Of a DNA stretch of 64,000 bases, positions 32,367 through 45,300 are shown piece after piece (position 1 is the first letter of the stretch; each line of letters begins with the position of its first letter). The position numbers were made by a program, and so were the translations under genes. Under the pieces are notes generated by a model. That model ran no database searches and was not told the DNA's origin. It saw only the letters and a list, made by a program, of their open reading frames with translations. Source of the DNA: Microbacterium karelineae. GTDB lineage: Bacteria > Actinomycetota > Actinomycetes > Actinomycetales > Microbacteriaceae. The stretch is taken from assembly GCF_009745985.1 (NCBI RefSeq), contig NZ_WFIX01000171.1, forward strand, positions 186,001 through 250,000. The letters are read 5' to 3'.

Positions 32367-33365
32367 ATGAGGAAGCGGGCGACGAGCCGCGACGTGGCAC
32401 GACTGGCCGGCGTGTCCCAGGCGTCCGTATCGCTCGCTCTGAGCGGCAAGGCCGGTGTCTCCGACGCCACCCGGAGGCGGGTCGAGGAGGTCGCGGCCGA
32501 GCTGAACTACCGCCCCAATCTCGCGGCGCGCTCGATGCGCACCAACCGGACGGGCCGACTCGTCGTCGTGCTCCCCGTGGCGACGGCCATGAACCCCATG
32601 CCGCTGCTCGAGGGCGCCATCACGACGGCCGAGCAGGCCGGCTACTCCGTGGAGCTCGTGAGCCTGCCGGGCGGCCCGAAGGCACGGGAGGAGCGCGTGC
32701 ACGAGCTGATCGATGCCGGCCAGCACGAGGGGATCCTGTCATTCACCCGGCTCGGATCCGCCCCCGCGACGGGCGAGACGAGCCCCGCGATCCTCTCCCT
32801 CACGGAGTTCGACGACAGCATGCGCGCCTCGGGGGAGCTCACGGATGCGAGCCCGATCGACGGCCTGATGGACGGCCTCGCGCAGCTCGGGCATCGGCGC
32901 TTCCTCCACATCGCCGGCGCGAGCTCCTATCCGACCGCCGTGGCGCGGGCGGATGCGTATCTCGCGGCGATCGGCAGGCTCGGCGCGCAGTCCCTCGGCG
33001 TCGTGGGTGACAGCTGGGATCCGCAGTCCGGCTACGACGCGATCGCTGCACTCGACGACGACGCGCCGCTGGCCGTCATCGCGGCCAACGACATGCTTGC
33101 GACGGGCGCGATCCGCGCCGCCGCCGCGCGCGGGTGGAGCATCCCGGGAGACATGAGCATCACGGGATGGGACGACGCCGACAGCAGCGCCTTCCTCCGC
33201 CCGTCGCTGACCTCGGTCGTGCAGGAGCGCGAGCTCCTCGGCGGCTACTCGATGCAGCGCCTCATCGCCATGCTCCAGGGCGGGCCGGAACCCACCCATC
33301 CGGACGGGTTCCAGCACATCGTCTGGCGTGAGTCGACGGCTCCCCCGGCGCCGTCACGCGCCTGA
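32367..33365 (+). CDS. LacI-family transcriptional regulator
   Basis: This 332-residue repressor has the N-terminal helix-turn-helix ATSRDVARLAGVSQASVSLA with hinge helix NYRPNLAARSMRTNRT. A periplasmic-binding-like effector domain follows, with GHRRFLHIAGASSYPTAVAR and DAPLAVIAANDMLATGAIRA, and the usual GWDDADSSAFLRPSLTSVVQ. The ATG at 32367 has GGGAAGGA 8 nt upstream; ATGs at 32358 and 32301 are less well placed. It is divergent from the sugar operon and almost abuts the NRPS gene stop. The inducer is presumably the transported sugar or a catabolite. Confidence 0.93.
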   Translation: MRKRATSRDVARLAGVSQASVSLALSGKAGVSDATRRRVEEVAAELNYRPNLAARSMRTNRTGRLVVVLPVATAMNPMPLLEGAITTAEQAGYSVELVSLPGGPKAREERVHELIDAGQHEGILSFTRLGSAPATGETSPAILSLTEFDDSMRASGELTDASPIDGLMDGLAQLGHRRFLHIAGASSYPTAVARADAYLAAIGRLGAQSLGVVGDSWDPQSGYDAIAALDDDAPLAVIAANDMLATGAIRAAAARGWSIPGDMSITGWDDADSSAFLRPSLTSVVQERELLGGYSMQRLIAMLQGGPEPTHPDGFQHIVWRESTAPPAPSRA

Positions 33366-33367
33366 TC

Positions 33368-36300
33368 TCAGCCGACGGCCTCGGCGCTCGTGCGGATCCA
33401 ATCGGCGAGCGCGCGCACGGTCGGCCGCGCCAGCACCTCCGGCGCCGGCGCGAAGCGGCCCGTCGCCAGCTGGATCTCGCCGACGAGGCGCATCACGCGC
33501 AGCGAGTCGCCGCCGAGATCGAAGAACGCGTGGTCGATCGACGCGGGCTCCTCCCCCAGCACGCGCCCGAACGCGCCGATCAGCGTGCGGTCGAGCTCGT
33601 CGCGCGGCGGGTCTCCCTCCTCGAGCGGCGGCGGCGCCGGGAGCGCGGCGCGATCGAGCTTGCCGTTGACCGTGAGCGGGATCTCAGAGGTCACCACGAG
33701 CGCGGACGGCACGAGGTGCGCGGGGAGCGTCTCACGCAGTCGGTGCAGGGCCGCCTCGGCGTCGAATCCGTCCGCCGCCCGCACATACGCGACGAGCCGC
33801 GCCGCGCCGGCGCCGTCCCAGACATGCGCCGCGGCGCGCTCGACCCCCGCGCAGGCCTCGACGGCCGCCTCGACCTCGCCGAGCTCGATCCGGAATCCGC
33901 GCAGCTTCACCTGGTGGTCGGCGCGGCCGCGGTACTCCCACTCCCCGTCGGCCCGGCGCCGCACGAGATCGCCCGTGCGATAGGCCCGCGTGCCCGGAGG
34001 GCCGTACGGATCCGCCACGAACGCCGAGGCCGTGAGACCGCCGCGGCCCACGTATCCGTCGGCGACGCCGTCGCCCGACAGGTAGAGCTCGCCGACGGCG
34101 CCGACGGGCACCTCGCGCAGGCCCGAGTCGAGGATCCGCGCCACGGCGCCCTGCACGGGTCGGCCGAGGCAGGGCGTCTCGGACGCGGCGGCCGGCGATC
34201 CCATCGCGTTGATCGTGAACTCCGTGGGCCCGTAGAGGTCGTACCCCGTGACGCCCGGCTGCTCGCGCAGTCGGCGCCAGAGCGCCGCGGGGACGGCCTC
34301 ACCGCCGAGCAGCACGAGCGACGGGTGGATCTCGCCGTCGAGCAGGCCGGCCGCGAGCAGCTCGCGCGCATACGAGGGCGTCACGTTGACGACGTCGATG
34401 CCGATGTCGCGGTAGTGCCGCACGAGCGCGTGCGGATCGAGGCGCGCGGTCTCGTCGATCACGTGCACCTCGTGGCCCGCGAGAAGCCACAGCAGCTCCT
34501 CCCACGACATGTCGAACGAGAACGACACCGTGTGGGCGACGCGCAGCACCCGCCCACCCGCCTCCGCGATCACGGGCGCGAAGATCTCGCGCCGGTGGTT
34601 GTGGAACATCGTCGTCAGCCCGCGGTGCGGCACCTGCACGCCCTTCGGGCGCCCCGTGGATCCGGAGGTGAAGATGAGGTACGCGGGCTGCCCCGCGTCG
34701 CGCGGACCCGACACGGCGGCGTCCGCGACGACGGGTGCCGGGGCCTGTCCCGTGAGCACATCGGAGACCTCGGGGTCGTCGAGGTGCAGCGGTTCGACGC
34801 CGGGCGCGCTCGCGTCGGCGGCGAGCGACGTCACGACGCCGCGCGCGCCCGCCTCCTCGAGGAGCATCCGCCGCCGAGCGGCGGGATACGCGAGGTCGAT
34901 CGGCAGATAGGCGGCGCCCGCCCGCAGAACCGCGAAGATCGCCACGACGTGGTCCGCCGTGCGCGGGAGGGCGATCCCGACGACATCGCCCGCGCCCCAG
35001 CCGCGCGCGGCGAGCAGGCGCGCGAGGGCGTCGACGCGCTCGTCCAGTTGGCGCGCCGTGATGCTCTCCTCACCGCAGACGAGGCTCGTGCGATCGGGAT
35101 GCCGGCGCGCGAGCCCGCGCAGCAGCGCGTCGACGCTGCCCTCGGGCTCGCCCGGCTCCGGCGCAGGCACCCGCTCCGGGGCGAACGCGGGCGGCGTCGG
35201 CGCCGCCGGCCCCGTCGCGTCCGCGACCATCGCCGTGTCCGGATCCGCTGGTGCCGTCATCTGCTCCAGGACGGCGACGAGGCGGTCGATCAGGCGCGCG
35301 GCCTCGGCGTCCGAGACGAGGTCGGGACGGTTCTCGATCGTGATCGCGGCACCGCCCGGCGCGGCCGGGTCGACATCGAGGGTGATCGCATAGTGGGTGC
35401 TGTCGCGCGCGCTCGCCTCACTCACACCGGCCGCCGCGAAGACGCCCCCCTCGCCGAGGTCGGCGCGCGGTGCGTTTCGGAAGACGAGGAGCGTGTCGAA
35501 GAGCCGCGCATGCCCGCTGATCCGTTGGATCTCGCTCAGGCCGAGGTGCTGGTGTGCGATCAGCCCGCCCTGCGCCGTGTGGGCGCGTCGCAGCACCTCG
35601 CCGATGCGCTCGCGCGGCGAGAGCGCGACCCGCACCGGCACGGTGTTGAGCGCGAGGCCGACGATGCGGTCGCCCCCGGGGACGTCGTCCGCGCGGCCCG
35701 AGACGGTGGATCCGAACACGACATCGTCGCGCCCCGTCGCCGCCCGCAGGGTGAGGGCCCAGGCGACCGCCACGGCCGTCGCGGGCGTCGCTCCCGCGAC
35801 GGAGGCGGCCTCTGCGACGCGCGGCCACAGCCCCGCGGGAAGCGTCGCGCGGTGCCGGCGCGGCGGGACCGGCCGGCCCGCGTCGGCGCCCGCGAGGAGC
35901 GTCGGCTCCTCGAGCCCCGAGAGGTGCTCGCGCCACGCCTCGGCGGCGGCGGCCTGGTCGCGCGAGCGCACCGCCTGCACGTGATCCGCGAAGTCGGCGG
36001 GCGGCGCGAGCACGGCCTCGTCGAGGATGCGCGCGAGCGCCGGGTCGTCGTCCGCCGCACCCCAGCGGCGCGCCGCGGCGTGCAGCCGGAACAGCTCGTC
36101 GAGCAGGATCGTCTGCGACCATCCATCGCTGAGGATGTGGTGCTGCGTGAGGACGAGGCTCGCGAGCCGGCCGCCGTCGCGGATCGCCGCCAGGCGGATG
36201 AGCGGCGGACGCGCGGGGTCGAAGGGCTCGCGGAACTCGTCGTCCACGGCGCGCTCGACCTCGTCGGATCCCGCGACGTCGACGACGCGGAGGGGGATCC

Positions 36301-39300
36301 GCGGATCGCCCGGGACGACCTGCACGGGTCCGTCGAAGCCGGCGTGGCCGAAGCCCGCCGTGAGCGTCGGGTATCGGCGCGCGAGCGCGTCGGCCGCCGC
36401 CCGCCACGCGGCCGCGTCGAAGGCGGTGCCGCGGGCGACGTCGAAGCGGTGCTGCACGTTGTAGACCGCGGCCCCCTCGCCCTCCTCGAGCGCGGTCTCG
36501 AACAGGAGCCCCTCCTGCAGCGGCGCGAGCGGGAGCACGCGGCGCCAGCCGGGCATCCAGGCATCGAGCCGCGCGCGCTGGTCCGGCGTCGGCTCGAGGT
36601 CGGCCGCCGCGACGCGCGCGGCGCCGCCTGCGGTCGCCGCGACGGCACGGGACGCGATCTGCTCGGCGCTCGGCGCCGCGAATACGTCCGCGACCGCGAT
36701 CGTCAGTCCGCGGGCGCGCAGCGCCGCGACGAGGCGCACCGACGAGATGCTGTCGCCGCCGAGCGCGAAGAACGACGTCGACGGATCCGGCACGGGCGCG
36801 CCGAGGACCTCCGCCATCGCCTCCGCGACGACGCCCGTCGCGCCGCGCGGCGCGACGGCGGACGCGGCGACGACCGGATCCGGCAGGGCGCGGCGATCGA
36901 CCTTGCCGTTGAGTGTCGTCGGGATGCGGTCGGTGACCGTGATGATGCTCGGCACCATGTAGTCCGGCACGCGCTCGCCCGCGGCGCGCGCCACCTCGGT
37001 GGGCGTGGGGGCGGCGCCGTCGCGCGGCACGACGTAGCCGAGCAGGCGCGCGGATCCCGACGGATCCGGCCTGACGACGGCCGCGACGGCCGCGACGCCG
37101 GGCGCCTGCGCGAGGGCCGCCTCGACCTCGCCCAGCTCGATGCGGAAGCCGCGCACCTTGACCTGGTCGTCGACGCGGCGCACGAAGGCGAGCCCGTCGG
37201 GCAGAGCGCGCACGCGGTCGCCCGTGCGGTACATCCGGCGACCCGGATCCGCGGGGTCGGCGACGAATCGCTCGGCGGTGAGGGCCGGGCGGCCGAGGTA
37301 GCCGCGCACGATCTGCGCGCCGCCGAGGTACAGCTCGCCCTCGCATCCCTCGGGAACCTCGCGGAGCTCGTCATCGAGCACATGGGCCGTGACGCCCGCC
37401 CACGGCTCGCCGATGCGCACGGGCCGTCCCGTGCGGACCTCGGCGGTCGTCGCCCAGACGGTCGCCTCGGTGGGCCCGTACACGTTATGGGTCTCGGCGA
37501 GGCCCGCGGCGAGCGCCTCGGCGAGGTCGCCCGGGAGCGCCTCTCCGCCGACGAGGCCGCGCAGGCGCGCGAGGGCGGGGTCGCCCGGATCCGCGGTCTC
37601 CTGCAGCATGCGCCAGAGCGACGGCGTCGCCTGCAGGACATCGGCGCCGTGGAGCGCGAGGATCCCGCGCAGCGCCTCGGGATCGAGCACGCGCGCCCGG
37701 TCGGCGACGACGACGCTCGCGCCGATCGCGAGGGGCGCGACGAGCTCGAGGAAGGCGATGTCGAACGACACCGTCGTGACGGCGACGATCGTCTCGCCCT
37801 CCCGCACCCAGCCGCGCTCGGCGACGGTCGCGGCGAACGCGGCGGCGTTCGCCGCCGTGACCATGACGCCCTTGGGGCGCCCCGTGGATCCGGAGGTGTG
37901 GATCACGTACGCGAGCCGGTCGTCGGCGGCGGGAACGGCGGGGGCTTCCGCGGGGTCGGAGTCGTCGGCGAGGCGCGCGATGTCCACGGCGAGGATCCCC
38001 GTGGGCAGAGCGGCGCCCGCGCCGGGCGTCGTGAGGACGACGGAGGGCCGCGCGTCGTCGAGCATGACGGCGATCCGGTCGGCGGGGTAGGCGGGGTCGA
38101 GCGGCAGGTACGCCGCGCCCGCGCGGAGCACGCCGAGCAGCGCCGCGACGAGGTCGACGCCGCGCTCGGCGACGACGCCCACGATGTCGTCGGCGCCGAT
38201 GCCGCGGGCGGCGAGGCCCGCCGCGATCGCGTCGACCCGATGTGAGAACTCGCCGTAGGTGAGCTTCCGGCGGCCATCGTCGACGGCCACGCGCCCGGGG
38301 GTGCGCCGCGCACGGTCGAGGATCCGCGCGGCGACGCTCTCGGGCCGCGTCCGGCGCGCGGGAGGCTGGGCGCGCTCTCCGCCCGCGAGGCGCAGCGCGG
38401 AGAGGGGCGCCTCGGGGGCGTCGGCGATCGCGGCGAGGGCCGCGACGATCGCATCGGCCATGCGCTCGGCCGTCGCGCGGTCGAACAGCGCGCCGTCGGC
38501 GACGAGCCGCAGGGACGCGCCGCGCGCCGTGCGCACGAACCAGACGCCCGCGTCGAAGCGCGCCGTCTCGGATCCGACCGGCCGCGGGATCGCGGTCAGC
38601 GGCCCGAGCGCGAACGGCTCCGGCGCGGCCTCATACGACACGAGGGTCTGGAACAGCGGCGAGCGCGCGGCGTCGCGTGAGACGACCCCGTCGGCCGTGG
38701 CCTGCTCGACGACCCGCTCGAAGGGCGCGTCGAGGTGGTCCCACGCGGCGAGCAGCGCGTCGCGCACGCGCCGCACGACGTCCTCGACCCGAGGATGCCC
38801 GGAGAGGTCGGCGCGCACGACGACGGTGTTGACGAGGTATCCGATCGCATCGTCGAGGGGCAGATCGCCGCCCTCGCGCAGCGAGACGGTGCTCCCGAGC
38901 GGGATGTCGGATCCGGCCCCGAGCGCGTTCCACGCGAGGGCGACGGCGGCCTGGGTGAGGACGAGGGGCGTCGCGCCCCACGCGGCCGCCCGGGCCCGGA
39001 GCCGCTCGCTCAGGGCGCCGAGGTCGCGCTCCACGGCGATGCCGACGTGGTCCGCGACCGCGCCGCGCGGGCGGTCGTAGGGCAGCTCGAGCTCCTCGGG
39101 GCAGCCATGGAGCGCGTCGCGCCAGTGCGCGAGGGCGGCCGTGCGCTCCGGCGTCGCGCGCTCCGCGCGGGCGAGGTCGCGCATCGTCGGCCGGTCCGCA
39201 AGTCGCGGCGCGGCGCCCGCGAGACGTGCGCGATAGGCGCGGTCGAGGTCGGCGAGGAGGGGCCCGAACGACGAGGCGTCGATCGCGATGTGGTGCACGA

Positions 39301-42300
39301 CGATGCGCAGCAGGTGCGCATCGACGCCGAGGGGCGAGAGGATCGCGCGGGCGGGCGCCTCGGCGAGGATGTCGACGGGCGCGATAGGCGCATCCGCCGG
39401 GGCCTCGCGCCACTGCGCGGGATCCACGGGGAGCACTCGGGTCGTCGCCCCGCCGGATCCGTCGTCGGGATACGCCGTGCGCAGCACCTCGTGGTGCGCG
39501 ACGATGTCGCCCCACGCGGCGCGAAGAGCGGAGACGTCGAGCGGCCCCTCGAGCCGCAGCGCCAGCGGCACATCGTAGGACGTGCTCGGCCCCTCGAGGC
39601 GGTGCAGGAACCACAGCCGCCGCTGCGCCGCCGAGACGTCGTGCGCAGGCGCGGCGGGAGCGGCCCCCTTCCGGTCGGCGGACGGTTCGACGCCCGGCAG
39701 CGCCGCGGCGGCGCCGATGCCGGCCGCACGGCCGGGAGCCGCGCCGAGGGATCCAGGCGCGATCTCGCGTGGCGACGCGCCGTGCCGATCGGGAGCGCTC
39801 ATCGTCCCTGTCCCCAGGTCCGCGTCGGCCTCGATCTCGGCGACGGCGGCGAGCGCCGCGGGTGTGCGGGCGTCGAGCAGCTGCGGCACGTTCACGCGGA
39901 CGCCGCGGCGGCGCAGGCGCCCGACGAGGCGCATCGCGACGAGCGAGTGCCCGCCCGCGGCGAAGAAGTCGTCGTCGACGCCGTAGCCGGGGGCGCCGAG
40001 CAGTTCGGCCAGCTCCCCCGCGATCGCCTCCGCCACGTCACGGGCCACACGCGGCCCGGGGATCCCGCCCGCGGCGGCAGGCGACGCGTCGGGCGTCTGC
40101 GCATGGGCCGCGGGAACAGCGGCCGGCGACGCATCGCCCGCCATCGCGCGGGCGGCCGACGGCGCCGCGCCACCGGTCCGCGCGCCTCCGGCGGTGGCGG
40201 CGCCCGCGGCCGGGATCGCCTCGCGCGCGGGCAGCGGCAGGTCCGGATCCGCGACGACGTCGGCGAGCAGCTCGCCGAGGCGATGGGCCCAGGCGTCCGC
40301 GACCGGGTCGGGCACCGCGCCGGCGTCGACCACGAGGAGGACCTCGAAGGCGTCTGACGGCGGCGCGACGACGGTGACGGGGAAGTGCGTGCCGCCGATG
40401 TTGTGCATGCGGTCGAGCCGCACGGCGTGGGTCTCGGGCTGCGCGAGCGCGCCCGCGGGGAAGTTCTCGAACACGACGAGGGAGTCGAACAGGGCTCCGC
40501 CGCCCGCCGTTCGCTCGATCTCCGCGAGGCCCAGCACGGCATCGTCGGAGGCGTCGTTCTGCTCGTCCTGCAGCGCCCGCAGCAGCTCGCCCCGCGAGGC
40601 GCCGGCCAGCCGTGCGCGCACCGGCACCGTGTTGGCGAACAGCCCGACCATCTCGTCGACGCCCGGCAGATGCACGGGGCGGCCCGCGACCGTCGCGCCG
40701 AAGACGACGTCGTCGCGGCCCGTGACATCGCGCAGGAGCAGCGCCCATGCGGCGCGGAGGGCGATGTTCGGCGTGACGCCGAGCTCGCGCGCGCGGGCGG
40801 CGAGGCGATCCGAGAGGTCGCCCGGGAGCGGTACGGGGACGGCGCGGGATCCGCCCCGCGCCGCGCGGGGTGCGACGATCGTCGCCGGTGCCGGCGCCGG
40901 GCCGAGGCGTGCGGCCCAGCGATCGGCGGCCGCCCCGCGGTCGACGCCCGCGAGCCAGCGCAGGTGGTCGGCGAAGTCGGGTGCGGATGCGAGGGATCCC
41001 TCCCCGTCGTTGAGGATCCGCAGCAGCTCGCGCAGCACGATGGGCGTCGACCACCCGTCGGTCAGCAGATGGTGCGTGGCGAGGATCACGCGCGTGCGCG
41101 CGGTGCCGTCGTCGTCCGCCGGCATCGCGATGACGCGCATCCGGTGCAACGGCGGCCGGGCGACGTCCCACGGCGTCTCGGCGAGCTCGCACTGCAGCTC
41201 GTCGGCGGCGCGCTCTGCGGCCTCGCGGGGCAGGTCGCGGAGATCGACGGCATCCCACTCCGGTTCCCCCGAACGGGGCACGAACGCGAGCGGCGCCTCG
41301 GCGGCCGCCGCGTCGAAGCCCGCACGCAGGTTCGCGTGACGGCGCAGCACGGCGCGGAACGCCGCGGCGACCGCGTCCGCGGAGACGGGCCCCGTCAGGT
41401 CGAGGCGCACGGCCAGACCGTACGCATCGGCGGACCCATCGGCCAGCGCGCGGAACAGCAGCCCTTCCTGCAGCGGCGAGAGGGGCATGATCCGCTCGAG
41501 CGCGCCGTGGCGGGCCTCGAGCGCATCGATCTCGCCCTGCGTCACGACCAGCCCCGCGTCCGCATCGCTCGGCGTGAGCCCGCCCTCGCTGCGGCGCGCG
41601 TGCGCGGCGAGAGCCGCGAGCGCGTCGATCCACATCGCCTGCAGCTCAGCGAGGTCGTCGCCCGAGAGCACCCCGCCCGCGGCGATCCACTCGCACGCCA
41701 GCTCCTCACCGGTGTCGCCGTCACGCAGGAACACGTTGAGGGCGAGCGCCTCGCCGAGCCGCTTCCGCGCCGGCTCGACGACCGCGAAGGGCTCCCCCTC
41801 CGGCGCCTCCACACCACCGGACGGGGCGCCTTCCGCGACGCGGCCGAGGTAGTTGAGGACGACGTCGGGCGCGCCGATCCGCGCCCCCGGGTCGAGGTGG
41901 CGCAGCACGGCGTACCCGACCCCGTCGGCGGGCAGAGCGCGGTGCGCCTCCTTCGCGGCGCGCAGCAGGCGTCCGGCGGCCTCCCCGCCCGATGTGTGCG
42001 CGGCGGGATCGGCGACCGGATCCGGCACGCGCACGGCGTATTCGCGGGTGAACCATCCGACGGTCTCGGAGTGGTCGCGGCCCGCCGCGTCGAGCTCGCG
42101 CCCGTGCGATTCGAGCAGGAGCGACCGCGGGGATCCCTCGCGCCCGCGTCGCGCGTCGAACCGCCGCAGCGCCGCGGTGGCCGCGGCGAGCAGCACCTCG
42201 GTCGCCGTCATCGCGTAGCGATCCGTCACCTCGCGCAGCAGGGTCCGTGTGACGGCGACGGGCACCGCCGTGACCTCGCGCCGGGCGGTCGCGACGGTGT

Positions 42301-45300
42301 CGCGCGCGTCGAGCGCGCGCGAGCCGAGCGGATCCTCGGTGCCCACGACATCGCGCCAGAATCCGATCTCCGCCCGGTGCGCGCCCGCCTCCGCGAGCGC
42401 CGCGAGGTGCGCGGCGTGCGAGCGCCAGGAACCCCCCGGAGCCGGTGGGCGCCACGCCTCACCCTGCCGGAGGGCGGCGCCGAGATCGGCGAGCAGCGCG
42501 CGCCACGACACGGCGTCGACGACCGCGTGGTGTGCGACGACGACGAGCGCGTCGCCGCCGCCCGGCCGCCCACCGCGCAGGAGCGCGATGCGGATCGTGT
42601 GCCCGCGCCACGGGTCGAGGCCGCCCGCGAGCTCCTCCGCGACGGCGCGGATCGTGGGATCCGTCGTCGCGATCCGCGCAGCGTGCACCCCCTCGCGGGC
42701 CACCACGACCTCGTCCGCTGAGACGGATCCCGGCTGGCGCACGATCGCGGTCGGCGCCTCGCCGCCGCGCAGGATGAGGCGCAGCGCGTCGTGGCGATCG
42801 AGGATCGCCGCGACGGCCGCACGCAGCGCCGAGTCGTGCGGCGGGTCGGGCAGTCCGACGACGGTCCACTGCGCGTAGGCGGCGATCGCGCGCGGATCCG
42901 GGTTCTGCGCGAGAAGGGAGCGCAGGATCGGCGGTGCGGCGACCTCGCCCACCGCGAGGTCCTCGGCCGCGTCCGCGGTCGCCGCCACGGCGCGCGCCGA
43001 CGCGGCGAGCGCGCGCAGCGGGCGCCGCGAGAGGAGCTCGCGCGGGGGCGCCTCCCACCCGGCACGGCGGAGGCGGATGCTCGCCCCGATCGCCGTGATG
43101 CTGTCGCCGCCCAGGGTGAAGAAGTCGTCGTCGAGGGCGATCTCGTCGGATCCGGATCCGAGGGCGCCCGCGACCGCATCGGCGAACGCGCGTTCGGCGT
43201 CCGTGCGCTCCTCGATCGCCGCGGCCGCACGCGCGGGAGCCGGCAGGGATCCGCGGTCGATCTTCCCGTTGACCGTGCGCGGCAGCTCGTCGAGCACGAC
43301 GACGTCGGCGGGCACGAGGTGGTCGGGGGCGATGGCGGCGAGGTGCGCGCGCACGCCACGCGCGTCGAGCGCCGCGCCCGTGGCGGGCACGACGTACCCG
43401 ATGAGGCGCACGCGCGGATCCTCCCGGAGGGCCGCCGCCGACGCCGCGACGCCGGGTGCCGCGGCGAGAAGCGCCTCGACCTCGCCGAGCTCGACCCGGT
43501 GCCCGCGCACCTTGACCTGGTCGTCCGTCCGCCCCGCGAAGACGCAGCCCGTCTCGGGGCTCCACCGGACGATGTCGCCCGTGCGGTACATGCGCGCGCC
43601 GGGCGGGCCCCACGGGTCGGCGACGAAGCGCTCGGCTGTCAGAGCGGGGGCGCCGAGGTAGCCGCGCGCGAGCTGCGGGCCGGCGAGGAACAGCTCGCCC
43701 GGCTGGCCGTCCGCGACCGGCGCGAGGGCGGCGTCGAGGACGTAGGCGCGCACGGATCCGAGGGGGTCGCCGATCGGCACGGCGTCGGCGGCGTCGGCGA
43801 GCGCGGGCGGATCCGCGGGGTCGGTTCCGAGGGCATCGACCGTCGCCTCGGTGGGGCCGTAGAGGTTGATCGCCCCGACGCCCGCCGCGCGGAGGGCGCG
43901 CCACACGTGCGGGGAGGCGGCCTCGCCGCCGAGGACGACCGTCGTGGGGCCGTGCTCGAAGAGCCCCGCGTCGAGCAGCGCGGCGGCCATCGTCGGGGTC
44001 GTGTCGAACACGTCGATGCCGTCGGCGCGCACGGCATCGGCGAGGGCGAGGGCGTCACGGCACGCGGCGTCGTCGTAGACCCGCACCGTGTGGCCGCCGA
44101 ACAGCCACAGCAGCTGGTCGATCGACGCGTCGAAGGCGAAGGAGGCGGTGTGGGCGACGCGCAGGGCGTCGCGCCCCGCCCGCCGGAGGGCGGCGGGGTG
44201 CGTGCGGTCGCGGTGGTGCGCGAGCAGGTGCGCCACCGCGCCCCGCGAGACCTGCACGCCCTTCGGGCGGCCCGTGGATCCCGAGGTGAACACGACATAC
44301 GCGAGCTGGCCGGGATCCGGTTCGCTCGCCTCGAGCTCGCCCGCGCCGCGGAGCTCGTCGGGGGCGACGGCGTCGATGCCGAGCGGTGCCGCCTCCTCAG
44401 GGCGCGCGACGACGAGCGCGGGCGCCGACTGCGCGAGGATCGCGCGCGCCCGCTCGACGCCGTGCTCGGGATCGAGCACGACGAAGGCGGCACCCGCCGC
44501 CCACACCGCGAGGAGCGTCACGACGAGGTCCGCCGAGCGCCGGCCTGCGACCGCGACGAGCGTCTCCGGCCCGACCCCGCGCGCGGCGAGCGCCGCCGCG
44601 CGCTCCGCGACGGCGCGGCGCAGGTCGGGCGCCGTGAGCTCGCCGTCGTCGCCGACGACGAGCACGCGGTCGTCGATCCCCGCGAGGAGCGCGAGCGGGT
44701 CGACCGGATCCGCGGCGGGTCCCGGCGATCGGCGCGCGGCGATGACCCGCGCGTCCTCACCCGCGGCGCGCAGACTGAGGCTCCCGATCGGCGCGCCGGC
44801 GTCCGCGAGGAACGCGTCGAGGATCCTGCGGAAGCCGGCGAGGCGCACCTCGACCTCCTCGCGCGTATTGGTGCGCGCGTCGGCCTCGATGCCGAACAGC
44901 AGGCCTCCGTCCGGCTGCGGCGTGACGGCGAGGCCGAGGTCCTCCGGCGGCCCGCCCGCCACATTGCGCAGCATGCCGCGCGCGCCGTCGAAGTCGAGCG
45001 CGACGTCGAACGCCTTGAGGTTGATGCCGGCGCCGTGCAGCAGCCCGGCGACGGCGGGATCCACCTCGCGCGGCAGATCCTCGCCGCGGTACATCTGATG
45101 GCTCCGCAGTTCGCGCAGCGCGTCGGCGGTGCGGCGTGAGAGGCCCGCGATCGTGTCCTCGGGGCGCACGGCGAGCACGAGCGGCAGCACGTTGACCGCC
45201 ATCGCGGGCGTCTTCAGTGCGGCCCGCCCCTCGCGGGCCATGAGGGGCGTCGCGATGACGATGTCCGTGCGGCCCGTCGTCCGGTGCAGGAAGGCGGCGT

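Noticed and set aside
33530-38245. A very long open frame (over 1500 codons) on the plus strand opposite the NRPS gene
   Set aside because: It is Arg/Gly/Asp-rich without any domain pattern, has no ribosome binding site, and mirrors the codon bias of the NRPS on the other strand. Such antisense frames are expected at this GC content; similar ones at 10438-12888, 12357-15104 and 53953-56973 were rejected for the same reason.
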